A stretch of 64,000 nt of DNA from Rhodocyclales bacterium (GCA_016235165.1 JACRLX010000020.1:1-64000); one strand, 5' to 3'. Positions 28,953-39,255 are shown, counted from the first letter of the stretch. Notes: generated by a model from the sequence alone, not told the origin. A program made the numbers and translations.

Positions 28953-29908
28953 CGCGCCCCGAGCCTGGCTTCGAGTTCGGCAACTCGCCTCTGCAGCGCA
29001 TCCACGATGGCGAGCTTTCTGGCCGCCGTGTCGCGGGCGCCGACTTCCAGCCACTTCAGCCACTCGTCCATGCCTTGCCCCGTGGTCGCCGAGACCTGGA
29101 TCACCTCGATGCCGGGATTGACGCGGCGGGCGAACTCGATCGCGGCATCGACCTTGAAGCTCAGGTAGGGCAGCAGGTCGCACTTGTTGAGCAGCATCAG
29201 GGTCGCGGCGCGGAACATGTCCGGGTACTTGATCGGCTTGTCCTCGCCTTCGGTGACGGAGAGGATCACCACCTTGTGCGCCTCGCCGAGGTCGAAGGCC
29301 GCCGGGCAGACCAGGTTGCCGACGTTCTCCACCATCAGCAGCGAATCCTCGGCCAGCGCCAGCTTTTCCATGGCGTGGCCGACCATGTGGGCGTCGAGGT
29401 GGCAGCCCTTGCCGGTGTTGATCTGGATCGCCGGCGCGCCGGTGGCGCGGATGCGTTCGGCATCCTGGCTGGTCTGCTGGTCGCCCTCGATCACGGCCAC
29501 CGATGCCTTGCCCTTGAGCATCTCGATGGTCTTGCACAGCAGCGTGGTCTTGCCCGAGCCGGGGCTGGAAACCAGGTTCAGGGCGAAGATGCCGCGCCCG
29601 GCCAGGCGCTCGCGATTCTGCTGCGCGTAGGCGTTGTTCTTGGCCAGGATGTCCTGCTCGATCTGCACCATGCGCTTCGCGCCGATGCCCGGCGCGTGGG
29701 AATGGGCAGGGACATAGCGATGGGCGTGATCGTGCGCGTGGTCGTGGCCATGCCCGTGCCCGTGCTCATGCTGGTGATCGTGGTCATGGCTGTGCCGGGT
29801 GCCATCGTCATGCACGTGCTCATGCCCATGTTCGTGGTCCTCGCCGTGATGGTGGTCATGGCCGTCGATCTTCACTTCGCCGCTGCCGCAGCCGCATGTC
29901 GTACACAT
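28949..29908 (-). CDS. hypB: Nickel-insertion GTPase HypB
   Basis: 319-residue GTPase that delivers nickel with HypA. The N-terminus MCTTCGCG is the high-affinity nickel motif. It is followed by a long His/Asp-rich nickel-storage stretch (about residues 17-70). The G domain has Walker [12 protein letters not shown], the metal site region [14 protein letters not shown] and NKCDLLPY. The C-terminal extension beyond the G domain includes EVGARDTAA from repeat copy 6, then a helix ([18 protein letters not shown]). It starts eight bases after the hypA stop. Confidence 0.95.
   Translation of the reverse strand: MCTTCGCGSGEVKIDGHDHHHGEDHEHGHEHVHDDGTRHSHDHDHQHEHGHGHGHDHAHDHAHRYVPAHSHAPGIGAKRMVQIEQDILAKNNAYAQQNRERLAGRGIFALNLVSSPGSGKTTLLCKTIEMLKGKASVAVIEGDQQTSQDAERIRATGAPAIQINTGKGCHLDAHMVGHAMEKLALAEDSLLMVENVGNLVCPAAFDLGEAHKVVILSVTEGEDKPIKYPDMFRAATLMLLNKCDLLPYLSFKVDAAIEFARRVNPGIEVIQVSATTGQGMDEWLKWLEVGARDTAARKLAIVDALQRRVAELEARLGAR
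29021..29047 (-). repeat. Dispersed 27-bp repeat, copy 6 (inside hypB)
   Basis: Minus strand reads GAAGTCGGCGCCCGCGACAC then GGCGGCC. It is in sense orientation and encodes EVGARDTAA in the HypB C-terminal extension. Confidence 0.7.
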
Positions 29909-29916
29909 ATCCCCTC

Positions 29917-30258
29917 CTACGCTACTTCGAGTTCCTTGACCCGCATCTCGGTGCCGCCGGTAACCTGCATCTGGTGGCTGCCGCAGTCCGGGCATTCGCC
30001 GAACACTTCCGTCATCGGCACCGCCTTCGAACACTGCATGCACCAGCCGCTGCCCGGTGTGGCGATGATCTCCAGCCGCGCACCCTCGGCGATGCTGTCC
30101 CTGACCACGGCGTCGAAGCAGAACTTCATGGCCTCGACCTCGACGCCCGACAACTGGCCGATCTCCAGCCAGACCGCCGTGACTTTGGAAAATTCCTGGG
30201 CGCGCGCGGCATCCTCGATGAGCTGCAGCACGCCCTCGGCCAGAGACATTTCATGCAT
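29917..30258 (-). CDS. hypA: Hydrogenase nickel metallochaperone HypA
   Basis: 113-residue partner of HypB. The nickel-binding N-terminus MHEMSLAEG (His2) is intact. The zinc site has the two Cys pairs WCMQC and CPDCGS. Length is typical. It begins the hyp block immediately after hoxT (nine-base gap), and hypB follows after eight bases. Confidence 0.95.
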   Translation of the reverse strand: MHEMSLAEGVLQLIEDAARAQEFSKVTAVWLEIGQLSGVEVEAMKFCFDAVVRDSIAEGARLEIIATPGSGWCMQCSKAVPMTEVFGECPDCGSHQMQVTGGTEMRVKELEVA

Positions 30259-30267
30259 GGCGACAGT

Positions 30268-30783
30268 TTAGCCCTTCAGGCCGCCGAAAACCCCTTGCAA
30301 GAAGCCCCTTCGCGTGGTCGGGATTTGACTCACGGGTCGCCCTGCGAGCCGCGCGGCCTCACGCTCGCCGGCACGATCGGGCTCCGTGTCGGCAAACAGG
30401 GCGGTCATGATCGCCACGGCGGTTTCGACCGCACTGACCTGGTCGCGAAACTCGAAGGCCGGAGAGAACAGCGAACAGAACTGGTAGGCGCCGCATTCCG
30501 GCTCTTCGCCGCCCATGAATTCATAGCTGCCGGAGGGGAAGTCCCAGGTACGGCGCCGGTCCGGGGCGAGATGGAGTTCGCGCGAAGGGGTCGGTGCCAG
30601 CATCACCAGGTTGATCGCCCAGGGCGTGATCAGGACGCCGATCAGGTAGCCCTCGTCCTGCGGCCGGAAACCCACCGCCTGCACCTGCAAGGCCAAATTG
30701 TTCAGCGGCAGCCCCGCCATGCGCGTGGCGGCGATGCGGCGGAAGGCGGCTTCGAGACCGGCAACGGCCTCAGTCGTTACCAT
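30268..30783 (-). CDS. hoxT: HoxT/HupJ hydrogenase chaperone (HybE family)
   Basis: 171 residues of the HybE/HupJ family, thought to act on the hydrogenase small subunit or its joining to the large subunit. Family blocks visible are GYLIGVLITPWAINLVML, RTWDFPSGSYEFMGG and AYQFCSLFSPAFEF. The ATG at 30783 (MVTTEAVAGLEAAF) lies inside the end of hoxR (14-base overlap). A longer frame upstream would overlap most of hoxR and lacks homology. The C-terminus resembles that of the HybE protein at 49.1 kb, ending in an arginine-rich segment. Confidence 0.85.
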   Translation of the reverse strand: MVTTEAVAGLEAAFRRIAATRMAGLPLNNLALQVQAVGFRPQDEGYLIGVLITPWAINLVMLAPTPSRELHLAPDRRRTWDFPSGSYEFMGGEEPECGAYQFCSLFSPAFEFRDQVSAVETAVAIMTALFADTEPDRAGEREAARLAGRPVSQIPTTRRGFLQGVFGGLKG

Positions 30784-31000
30784 CGTCGAGCAGCAGGAAG
30801 CGCTCGCGTGCGGCCTCGCAGCCCGGGCAGACCCAGTTCTCGGGCAGGTCGGCGAAGGCCGTGCCGGCCGGAACCTGGTTGACCGGATCGCCCTCGGTCG
30901 GGTCATACACCTGCCAACAGACGCCGCATTCGAACAGCGCCAGCGGACTTGCCGCCACCTCGCGGCCGGTGCGTTCGAAGGAGCCTACGGGAAACTTCAT
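30770..31000 (-). CDS. hoxR: Rubredoxin-like hydrogenase protein HoxR
   Basis: 76-residue rubredoxin with both Cys-x-x-Cys pairs (ECGVCWQVYDPTEGD and WVCPGCEA). In C. necator, HoxR helps assemble the O2-tolerant membrane hydrogenase under air. Its presence agrees with the six-cysteine HoxK. It overlaps hoxT by 14 bases and starts one base after the hoxQ stop. Confidence 0.92.
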   Translation of the reverse strand: MKFPVGSFERTGREVAASPLALFECGVCWQVYDPTEGDPVNQVPAGTAFADLPENWVCPGCEAARERFLLLDDGND

Positions 31001-31001
31001 C

Positions 31002-31853
31002 TCAATCGCCCAGCGCGCTTTCGATCGACACGATCCATTCGTCCAGCCGAACGATGGTCTCGTCGTAGTCTTCCTGCGCAGCCAGGGCCACGGCGGGGAT
31101 GTCCACGATCTCCAGCGAATTGAGGATCAGCTTTTCCATGTTGTTGAAGTACTGCACCCACCAAACATAGGGCAAGGCCGTCGCGGTGATGCGGCAGTTG
31201 CCGAAGCCGCGCGAGAGGATGGAAAACGAGATGCGCCCGAGTTGCTCGTCGAGCCAGGCCAGGTCGTCGGGTGTCGCCGGCAGCAGCGACAGGTTGATCA
31301 CCTGCGCCGGGCGCCCGACCCGCCACACCCCGGAGAGGCTGCGCACCTCGTGATACAAGGCGGGCGCGTTCATCAGTTCCGGCGGCGGCACGGCAGCCGG
31401 CGTCGCAGGCATTTGCCGCGCCAGCGCCACGGCGCGCAAGGCCAGCGGAAAGGCGCTGGCTTCGACGTCGTCGATGCCCTCGCCGCGGATGCGCCAGATG
31501 CCGGTGAAGGCGGTTTCCTGGGCGCGCAACTCACCGGCCGAGAGCACGCTCACCTCGCCCTCGCCCAGCAGTTCGTTGATTTCGGCGCGCACCGCCGGCG
31601 GATAGTCGAGCAGCGAAAAGCGCACCACCTGCATGGGCGAGAACGGCGTCTCCCGCAGCGCCGCCAGCAAGGTCCGCAGGAAATCCAGCGCCGGGCCGGC
31701 GACCTCGGGCGGCGCATCGAGTTCACTCTGCGGCGGGCGAAAGGCATGCACGTCGTTGGGCACGTCGAGCGTCACCAGCACTTCATCGACCGGCTGCGAT
31801 CCGGGGCCGATAGTGGGCTTGAAGGGGACGACGGGGATCGGAAAAGTCATCAT
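31002..31853 (-). CDS. hoxQ: HoxQ (HyaF/HupH family) assembly chaperone
   Basis: 283-residue member of the HyaF/HupH family. Typical motifs are FALL-like segment FSLLDYPPAVRAEINELLGEGEV, TAFTGIWRI and SRGFGNCRITATALPYVWWVQYFNNMEKLILN. With HoxO it is believed to escort the Tat-signal-bearing small subunit HoxK until its clusters are complete. Only 13 bases separate it from hoxO. Confidence 0.9.
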   Translation of the reverse strand: MMTFPIPVVPFKPTIGPGSQPVDEVLVTLDVPNDVHAFRPPQSELDAPPEVAGPALDFLRTLLAALRETPFSPMQVVRFSLLDYPPAVRAEINELLGEGEVSVLSAGELRAQETAFTGIWRIRGEGIDDVEASAFPLALRAVALARQMPATPAAVPPPELMNAPALYHEVRSLSGVWRVGRPAQVINLSLLPATPDDLAWLDEQLGRISFSILSRGFGNCRITATALPYVWWVQYFNNMEKLILNSLEIVDIPAVALAAQEDYDETIVRLDEWIVSIESALGD

Positions 31854-31866
31854 GGCCGGGCTCCTG

Positions 31867-32319
31867 TCAGTGGCAATGCGTGGCGGCGTTGGCGTTGGTC
31901 ACCGGGATGCCGATGCTCGGTGGGCGCGATGGCGGCGCGGACAGCAGCTCGGGCAGCCGGCGAACATAGCCGCTCCAGTCCTTGAGGCCTTCGACCGTGC
32001 CGAGGTAGTCGCCGTCGCGCAGCGCCAGCAGCGCCGGCCAGATGCGGATGCCATAGCGCGGCGCGAGGCTGCGCGCCAGCGCCGGCGGCAGCAGGCCGAC
32101 GCGCACTTCGCCCTCCATGCGCAGCAGCGCCTCGGGCAGGATGATGGTCAGGTCCCAGGTCTCGGGCACCTTGGCCGGATCGTCGGCAAACAGGATCAGC
32201 GTGTTGCCGGGCGCCCTGGCGAAATCCTCATAGGACTCGGCATTCAGCAACTGATAGCCATAACGGGCCTGGAGGATGGCGAAGCGCTCGTGCAGGCGTT
32301 CGATGCTCGGTGATTGCAT
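31867..32319 (-). CDS. hoxO: HoxO (HyaE/HupG family) assembly chaperone
   Basis: 150-residue thioredoxin-fold chaperone of the HyaE/HupG family without a redox CxxC. Recognisable blocks are LILFADDPAKVPETWDLTIILPELL-like and VGLLPPALARSLAPRYGIRIWPALL. It works with HoxQ on HoxK. The ATG at 32319 (MQSPSIERLHERF) is preferred; an in-frame ATG seven codons upstream would overlap hoxL by 11 bases. Confidence 0.88.
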   Translation of the reverse strand: MQSPSIERLHERFAILQARYGYQLLNAESYEDFARAPGNTLILFADDPAKVPETWDLTIILPEALLRMEGEVRVGLLPPALARSLAPRYGIRIWPALLALRDGDYLGTVEGLKDWSGYVRRLPELLSAPPSRPPSIGIPVTNANAATHCH

Positions 32320-32329
32320 TGCGTGCTCC

Positions 32330-32659
32330 TCAAGTGGCAACCGGCCGGAGGAACTCCGGCAGTTGCGGTTCGCGGTCGATCAGGTCGGCAAAGGCCGCAT
32401 GGATCAAGTCGTCGTTGTTGGCGCCGCCCTGCAGGATGGATTCCAGCGCCACCAGCGCTTCCTCGACCTGGGCGGCGCGCTCGGCATCGATCACCTCGCG
32501 CGCGGCACCGAGGAAACCGAGGATCCACTGACCCGGTTCGAGGGGGCCGGTAAGCATCGTGTCCATGCGTTCGATGCCATTGCGGCTTTGGCAAAGGGCC
32601 GAAGTTCCCCCCTCGGTGCCTTCCATGCGGATGACTTGCATTGGTAGCGCGAGGCACAT
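32330..32659 (-). CDS. hoxL: HoxL, HypC-family chaperone specific for HoxG
   Basis: 109-residue HypC-family protein beginning MCLALPMQVIRM, with the essential Cys2. It is longer than hypC by about 30 residues at the C-terminus. In C. necator HoxL is the dedicated carrier of the iron centre to HoxG and is needed for assembly in air. A copy of the larger repeat lies between it and hoxM, about 50 bases from the start codon, mirroring the position of copy A relative to hypC. Confidence 0.9.
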   Translation of the reverse strand: MCLALPMQVIRMEGTEGGTSALCQSRNGIERMDTMLTGPLEPGQWILGFLGAAREVIDAERAAQVEEALVALESILQGGANNDDLIHAAFADLIDREPQLPEFLRPVAT

Positions 32660-33064
32660 GTCAGTGATTGTTCCGAGGTTGTGCGTGGTTCTGCAAGGTT
32701 CGGCGGGCGCCAAGGACGGCGGGCATCCGTCTCCGTCCATGTCCCCCGGGCCGATAAATCGCAGGCCCGCCCACGGCTTGCCCTGCATGGCAAGCCGGCT
32801 TCGGCAGCGCGGAGCAGTGCTCCGCGAAACCCTGCCTACGCCCTCCTTTACTTACCGGAGACGGATACCCGCCATCCTTGGCGGGACACGCTTCTGCCTT
32901 GCGACCGTCGCAATGCAAAACCGTCACCCGATCGGGAGGGTGGGGTGTTCTGCGCAGCGAAGTAAAGGGGGAGGAGTTGCCCGCAGGGCAACGACGGAGG
33001 ACATGAGCGGAGTAGAACACCCCGCCGTCCCGATCCCCCGCGAGCCAAACCACGCCCAAGGTTT
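32660..33064. other. Gap between hoxM and hoxL occupied by the larger repeat
   Basis: 405 bp in an otherwise tightly packed operon. It contains large-repeat copy B (32708-33042). No gene is supported. Inserted material of about 80 bp near 32745-32840 distinguishes it from copy A. Confidence 0.7.
32708..33042 (+). repeat. Two-hairpin interspersed repeat, copy B
   Basis: About 335 bp. It shares with copy A the blocks GCGCCAAGGACGGC, GCCATCCTTGGCGGGACACG, CTTCTGCCTTGCGACC, GGGTGGGGTGTTC, GCAGCGAAGTAAAG, ACATGAGCGGAG and CCGCCGTCCCGATCCCC, in the same order and orientation. Paired arms include 32709-32735 with 32855-32886, and 32931-32949 with 33013-33038. Like copy A, it lies directly upstream of a hypC-family gene. 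Confidence 0.85.
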
Positions 33065-33679
33065 TCATCCCACGCACCCCAAAACCCGCGAATCGCCAAT
33101 ACGGCTCGCAGCCTCGGCCGACGGACGCCCGGCCTCGTAGGCGGACATTCCTAACGCCGTATCACCAGCGCCGACTTTCGATTCACGCGCCTCGACCGCA
33201 AAACCCCAGTCGCGCAAAGCCGCCACCGCCGCCGCCACGGCATCGTCGAGCCGTGCCTTGACCACATCGCGCAGGCTGCCGCCGTAGTCTTCGAGTTCCT
33301 CGGGCTGGACGCCGATCAGCAACAGCTTTTCCGGCAATTGCCCGGTGAGGTCGGCGGCGGCGATGACTTCCTGGAAGCCGGTCTGGTGCAGGCTCATCTT
33401 CTTGGCGCCCATGAAGCGCGGCACCTCGTCGCCTTCAACACGCTTCATGGTGCCCGGCGGCAGGCCGTAGTCGATGGCATCGAACACGATCAGGCGCTTT
33501 GCGCCCTGCACGTAGGGCAGCAGGTAGAGGCCCTGGGTGCCGCCGTCCATCACCGTCACGCCCGCCGGCACCTGCCATTCCGCCGCCAGCTTTTCGACGC
33601 AGCGCACGCCGAAACCCTCGTCGGCCCACAGCAGGTTGCCGATGCCGAGCACCAGCACCTCGCAGCGCAGCTCGTCCAT
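33065..33679 (-). CDS. hoxM: Hydrogenase maturation endopeptidase HoxM
   Basis: 204-residue nickel-dependent protease that removes the C-terminal peptide of HoxG after metal insertion. Conserved parts are VLGIGNLLWADEGFGVR (metal-binding Asp/Glu), VMDGGTQGLYLLP, VFDAIDYGLPPG and the His in MSLHQTGF. The family C-terminus (AYEAGRPSAEAASRIGD) follows SKVGAGDTAL from repeat copy 7, which sits in the variable linker. The ATG at 33679 (MDELRCEV) is five bases after the hoxZ stop. Confidence 0.92.
   Translation of the reverse strand: MDELRCEVLVLGIGNLLWADEGFGVRCVEKLAAEWQVPAGVTVMDGGTQGLYLLPYVQGAKRLIVFDAIDYGLPPGTMKRVEGDEVPRFMGAKKMSLHQTGFQEVIAAADLTGQLPEKLLLIGVQPEELEDYGGSLRDVVKARLDDAVAAAVAALRDWGFAVEARESKVGAGDTALGMSAYEAGRPSAEAASRIGDSRVLGCVG
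33153..33178 (-). repeat. Dispersed 27-bp repeat, copy 7 (inside hoxM)
   Basis: Minus strand begins AAAGTCGGCGCTGGTGATAC and continues GGCGTT. It is in sense orientation and encodes KVGAGDTAL before the conserved HoxM C-terminus. Confidence 0.8.
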
Positions 33680-33684
33680 GGCCG

Positions 33685-34395
33685 TCACTCGCGGAAGGTC
33701 CGCTGGCCGCTGATCATGGTGCTGATCATGGTCTGGCGGCTCATCACGTCCTCGCGCACTGCCGCATACACATGCAGGATGACGAAGGTGACGATGCCCC
33801 ACATGCCCAGGTGGTGCCAGCTATGCACGGCCTGGCTGCCGCCCAGCAGCGGGATCACCCAGCCGAACAGGCGGTCCTGCCAACTGTCCAGGCCCATGCC
33901 TTCGCCATACAAGGCGAAGCCGGTGCAGATCATCAGCACGGCCGCCACGGTGACGAAGAGGAACATGAACAAGTGGCCCATCGGGTTGTGGCCGACGTAC
34001 TTGTAGGGCTGCTTTTCCAGGAACAGGTACCAGCGCAGCTCGCGCAGCAGGCCGGCCCACCACTTTGCGTCCGTCAGCGGCAGGTAGAACATCTCCCGCG
34101 CGTGATGGTTGCCGACGATGGCCCAGTAGATGCGCACCAGGAAGCCGATGGCAAAGATGTAGGCAGCGGCGAAATGGGCGAAGCGGATGTAGCCCATCAG
34201 GAACTGCTCGGAGGCCTCGCCCGGCGTGCTGGGCAAGGGGCTGCCGATCAGGTAGCCGCTGGTCGCCAGCACCAGGATGGCCAGGGCGTTGATCCAGTGC
34301 CACAGGCGCACCGGGATTTCATACACATACACCGTCCGGCCGGCAGCGGTCTGCGGGTCGCTGTCGAGCTCGGCGGCGGCGGCATTCAGATCCAT
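33685..34395 (-). CDS. hoxZ: Hydrogenase b-type cytochrome HoxZ
   Basis: 236-residue di-heme cytochrome b that anchors HoxKG in the membrane and passes electrons to quinone. Four membrane helices are visible (for example INALAILVLATSGYLIG and MGHLFMFLFVTVAAVLMIC). Heme-ligand histidines occur in RLWHWINA, RFAHFAAAY and SWHHLGMWGIVTFVILHVY. Standard length and position after hoxG (20-base gap). Confidence 0.94.
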   Translation of the reverse strand: MDLNAAAAELDSDPQTAAGRTVYVYEIPVRLWHWINALAILVLATSGYLIGSPLPSTPGEASEQFLMGYIRFAHFAAAYIFAIGFLVRIYWAIVGNHHAREMFYLPLTDAKWWAGLLRELRWYLFLEKQPYKYVGHNPMGHLFMFLFVTVAAVLMICTGFALYGEGMGLDSWQDRLFGWVIPLLGGSQAVHSWHHLGMWGIVTFVILHVYAAVREDVMSRQTMISTMISGQRTFRE

Positions 34396-34415
34396 GATTT
34401 GCTCCTCGTGTTGGG

Positions 34416-36215
<1,800 letters not shown>

Positions 36216-36216
36216 T

Positions 36217-37296
36217 TCAGTTTTCTCCCTTCACTGCGTCAGCCTTCTTCGCCTTCTTCAGCACCGAGGCCGCGGCATGCACCGCCACCGCCGCGCCGGC
36301 CACCGCCGCCGCCGTGCCGCCGACCTTGTCCGCGTTCTGCTCGACGCCGAACTGCTTGATGTCCGTGACGCGGTCGTAGAAGCTGCCCTTGTCCCAGAAA
36401 CCGTCTTCCGAGCAGCCGATGCAGCCGTGGCCCGACTGGATCGGGAAGGAGACGCCGTCGTTCCAGCGCACCGTCGAACAGGCGTTGTAGGTGGTCGGGC
36501 CCTTGCAGCCCATCTTGTAGAGGCAGTAGCCCTTGCGCGCGGCGTCGTCGTCCCATTTCTCGACGAACTGGCCGGCGTCGAAGTGCGGCCGGCGATAGCA
36601 TTTGTCATGGATGCGCTGGCCGTAGAACATCTTCGGCCGGCCCTGGCGGTCCAACTCGGGCAGGCGGTCAAAGGTCAGCAGGTAGGTGACGACGCCGGTC
36701 ATCACCTCGGCGATCGGCGGGCAGCCCGGCACCTTGATGATGGGCTTGCCCGAGATCACCTTGTCGATCGGCGTGGCGCGCGTCGGGTTCGGCTTGGCGG
36801 CCTGCACGCAGCCATAGGAAGCGCAGGCGCCCCAGGCGATCACCGCCTTGGCGTCGGCCGCCGTCTCCTTGAGAATCTCGACGAAGGGCCGGCCGCCCTC
36901 GATGCAGTACATGCCATCCTCATTAAGCGGCGGATTGCCCTCGACGGCGAGGATGTAGTTGCCCTTGTACTTCTTCTTGATTTCTTCGAGCTGCTTCTCG
37001 GCCTGGTGCCCCGCCGCCGCCATCAGCGTGACGTGGTAGTCGAGCGAGAGCATCGACAGGATCACGTCCTTGGTCAGCGGGTGCGCCGAGCGGATGAAGG
37101 ACTCCGAGCAGCAGGTGCATTCCAGGCCTTCGAGCCAGATCACCGGCGTGCGCGGCTTGGTCTCCATCGCATTGGCGATCTTCGCCGCATAGGCGCTGTC
37201 GAGCCCGAGCGACGTCGCGGTGAGGGAACAGAACTTGAGGAAGCTGCGCCGGCTGATGCCCTGGCGCCGCAGCACGTCGTAAAAGGTTTCGGTCAT
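36217..37296 (-). CDS. hoxK: O2-tolerant uptake [NiFe]-hydrogenase small subunit HoxK
   Basis: 359-residue precursor. The Tat signal is SRRSFLKFC, and the mature chain starts at METKPRT. Numbered from that Met, cysteines fall at 17, 19, 20, 115, 120 and 149: [16 protein letters not shown] and VPGCPP. The extra Cys19 and Cys120 are the signature of the 4Fe-3S proximal cluster that gives O2 tolerance. Medial and distal ligands follow ([36 protein letters not shown]). A C-terminal membrane helix ([18 protein letters not shown]) contacts HoxZ. It is the first gene of the operon, preceded by a sigma-54-type promoter. Confidence 0.97.
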   Translation of the reverse strand: MTETFYDVLRRQGISRRSFLKFCSLTATSLGLDSAYAAKIANAMETKPRTPVIWLEGLECTCCSESFIRSAHPLTKDVILSMLSLDYHVTLMAAAGHQAEKQLEEIKKKYKGNYILAVEGNPPLNEDGMYCIEGGRPFVEILKETAADAKAVIAWGACASYGCVQAAKPNPTRATPIDKVISGKPIIKVPGCPPIAEVMTGVVTYLLTFDRLPELDRQGRPKMFYGQRIHDKCYRRPHFDAGQFVEKWDDDAARKGYCLYKMGCKGPTTYNACSTVRWNDGVSFPIQSGHGCIGCSEDGFWDKGSFYDRVTDIKQFGVEQNADKVGGTAAAVAGAAVAVHAAASVLKKAKKADAVKGEN

Positions 37297-37335
37297 CTCG
37301 GTCTCCGTCGGTTGTTGTTGCTGTGGAGACCGAAT

Positions 37336-37351
37336 AGCAAGCGCCGGGCCA
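37336..37351 (-). promoter_or_regulatory. Sigma-54 (-24/-12) promoter of hoxK
   Basis: The minus strand reads TGGCCCGGCGCTTGCT, differing from the consensus TGGCACGNNNNTTGCW at one position, with the GG and GC correctly spaced. It predicts a start near 37325, about 30 bases before the hoxK ATG. A ribosome site (GGAG) lies six bases before that ATG. Confidence 0.8.
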
Positions 37352-37380
37352 GCGCCTTAGATTTCGATTATTTAGCCTTC

Positions 37381-37393
37381 AATCAATATGTTG
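37381..37393 (+). promoter_or_regulatory. IHF binding site upstream of hoxK promoter
   Basis: AATCAATATGTTG matches the IHF consensus WATCAANNNNTTR at every defined base. It lies about 55-70 bp upstream of the predicted start, where IHF bends DNA so that a bound activator (HoxA) can reach sigma-54 polymerase. Confidence 0.7.
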
Positions 37394-37536
37394 AGGCCAA
37401 TGGCGGGAAAGTCGGCGGGAAGCCGGGCGGTTAGCGGGTAATCGCGGTGGCCCGGCGCACCGGCTTGATGCGATTTGAACCGGCGTGAATCATGGATTAC
37501 ACTTCGGCCATGAGCCAGGGAATGGAAGGATTGAAC

Positions 37537-37887
37537 ATGGCCGAGAAGTTCACCCGATGGGATGCCGCGGATTACCTCGACACCGAAGAAGACATGGCGC
37601 TTTACCTCGATGCCTGCCTGGACGAAGACCCCGGCGACGGCAGCCTTGTCCGCGCCGCCCTCAATGACATCGCCAGAGCGCGCGGCATGACTCAGCTTGC
37701 CAGAGACACCGGTTTGACGCGTGAAGGCTTGTACCGGGCGCTCTCGACCACGGGCAATCCCGAATTTTCAACCGTGATGAAGGTTATCAAGGCGCTCAAG
37801 ATCAGGTTGCATGCGGCACCCGAAGCGCCGAGCAAGCCGCACCGAACATCGCGCAAGAAGCCCGGCAAGGAACTGGCGACGGCATGA
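37537..37887 (+). CDS. HigA-type addiction-module antidote (COG3636), orphan
   Basis: 116-residue antitoxin-like DNA-binding protein. Typical blocks are RWDAADYLDTEEDMALYLDACL, RARGMTQLARDTGLTREGLYRALS and FSTVMKVIKALKIRL, a helix-turn-helix with its following segment. The ATG at 37537 has GAAGGA upstream; longer in-frame starts exist. The usual HigB/RelE-type toxin gene is absent: upstream lies the hoxK promoter, downstream a regulator remnant. It is probably either an orphan antitoxin or a retained regulator. Confidence 0.8.
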   Translation: MAEKFTRWDAADYLDTEEDMALYLDACLDEDPGDGSLVRAALNDIARARGMTQLARDTGLTREGLYRALSTTGNPEFSTVMKVIKALKIRLHAAPEAPSKPHRTSRKKPGKELATA

Positions 37888-37912
37888 ATGCAATCATCGA
37901 AACCACTCGAAC

Positions 37913-38032
37913 TTCCGCACCGACCTTGCGCGGCTGGAGGAACCCGGTTTGATCGCACGATCCGAGAACGGCACAGTCTCAATGCCAATCGATGCAGTCG
38001 AGATTCGTTTTCCGCTGGCGCAGGTGGCGTGA
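37913..38032 (+). pseudogene. Fragment of a winged-helix regulator (COG4190-like)
   Basis: A short in-frame stretch encodes RTDLARLEEPGLIARSENG followed by IDAVEIRFPL, matching the C-terminal half of small HTH regulators such as the one at 38765-39112. No start or N-terminal half is present. It follows the HigA-like gene and looks like decay debris. Confidence 0.55.
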
Positions 38033-38095
38033 GGGAAATTGCCGCCGTAACGGCCCGATCCAACAACGACCGCCGACCCACAAAGGAGCACGACG

Positions 38096-38422
38096 ATGCC
38101 TGCCACAACCTCCGAATGGGGGCGAGTTTCTGCCCGGGTGCCGGCACAGGTGCTGGAAACCCTTGAACTGGCAGCCGCCATGGTCGGCACGCCCGTCAAT
38201 CAATTCATGGTCCAGACCGCCCTGCGTGAAGCCGAACGCATCATCGAGCAGGAACGGGTGATTCGCCTCTCCGCCCGCGATGCCGAAACCTTCATTCACG
38301 CGCTGGAGAATCCGCCGCCGCCGAGTGCCAGGTTGAAAGCGGCCCTGAAACAGCATCGAAATGCCAACAGCAAGAATGAAGATTCAAGTTTTGACTGGAA
38401 ACCACGTCCGAATCGGGTTTGA
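38096..38422 (+). CDS. DUF1778-type antitoxin-like protein, orphan
   Basis: 108-residue ribbon-helix-helix-like protein. SARVPAQVLETLELAAAMVGTPVNQFMVQTALREAERIIEQ is the DNA-binding and dimer helix region typical of DUF1778 (TacA-type) antitoxins. The C-terminal NPPPPSARLKAAL segment is also typical. Such genes normally precede a GNAT acetyltransferase toxin; here a zinc-ribbon protein follows instead. A ribosome site (AAGGAG) lies upstream. Confidence 0.78.
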   Translation: MPATTSEWGRVSARVPAQVLETLELAAAMVGTPVNQFMVQTALREAERIIEQERVIRLSARDAETFIHALENPPPPSARLKAALKQHRNANSKNEDSSFDWKPRPNRV

Positions 38423-38468
38423 CTGCGCCGTCGATACCCTGAAGTTGTATTTGCCAATTTGGTGACCG

Positions 38469-38696
38469 ATGACCATCGAGTCTCTACCCGATTTCACCAA
38501 GCCCGCCCGTCAGCGCTGGGCATCCATCCCCGCCGCCATCCGCGAGCGCTTGCTGTCCAATGTATGGTGCGGGAAATGCCGCCACGCAGTGACAATCACC
38601 AATTTCAGCGGGACCATCAGGGGCGGCAACCTGCTGCTGCTGGGCGAGTGTGCGGAATGCCACGGTACCGTCGCTCGGGTGATCGAGCACTCGTAG
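38469..38696 (+). CDS. Small zinc-ribbon protein
   Basis: 75 residues with two Cys-x-x-Cys pairs (WCGKCRHA and CAECHG), predicted to bind one zinc. The family is not named; no enzymatic motif is present. It lies 46 bases after the DUF1778 gene on the same strand. Function unknown. Confidence 0.65.
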   Translation: MTIESLPDFTKPARQRWASIPAAIRERLLSNVWCGKCRHAVTITNFSGTIRGGNLLLLGECAECHGTVARVIEHS

Positions 38697-38764
38697 GCAA
38701 GGTTCCCTCACAACGCCGGAAAAACTGATCGCCGATTTCCAGAACGAGATAAAGAGGTGGAACC

Positions 38765-39112
38765 GTGAAAACCTTGACTCTTGATGTACGCGCCCCCGCC
38801 GACGCCATGATGGACTTCTCTCATGCATGGAAAACGGGCAAGCCGCAAAAGACTGCACGCATCAGCTTCTCGACTCCCGAGTTGCTCTGGCGGGTGCTGA
38901 CGCCCAAGCGCTGGGAACTGCTCAAGGCGCTGTGCGGCGCGGGACCGATCTCGATCCGCGAAGCCGCCCGCCGTGTCGGCCGCGACGTCAAGGCCGTCCA
39001 CGGCGACGTCACCGCCCTGCTCCACGCCGGAGTCCTCGACCGCATCGACGACGGGAAAATCGTTTTCCCGTTCGACGCCGTGAAAGTTGAATTTCTGTTG
39101 CGGGCGGCGTAG
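38765..39112 (+). CDS. Winged-helix transcriptional regulator (COG4190 type)
   Basis: 115-residue HTH protein: RWELLKALCGAGPISIREAARRVGRDVKAVHGDVTALLHAG is the winged helix, ending in VFPFDAVKVEFLLRAA. Related proteins act as the antitoxin or regulator beside TumE-like toxins; no such toxin is adjacent. Its last 95 bp are repeated in degraded form at 39911-40004. A weak AAGAGGTGG ribosome site precedes the ATG. Confidence 0.75.
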   Translation: MKTLTLDVRAPADAMMDFSHAWKTGKPQKTARISFSTPELLWRVLTPKRWELLKALCGAGPISIREAARRVGRDVKAVHGDVTALLHAGVLDRIDDGKIVFPFDAVKVEFLLRAA

Positions 39113-39255
39113 CAAACTCAATTCCATCGATCGGCCTGCCGCGCCGGGGCTTCGTCAGCGCCGATTTTTCCGACACGGCCTGCGTAAGGCCGGCCACATC
39201 GAAGTTTTGCTATATGATCTTCGCAAGCAAGCTCACCCGGAACAAGGAAAACACC

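Noticed and set aside
39151-39172. Partial match to the 27-bp repeat in front of the DUF2281/VapC pair
   Set aside because: Only the first half agrees, so it was not counted as a full copy. The match at 37408-37422 was left out for the same reason.
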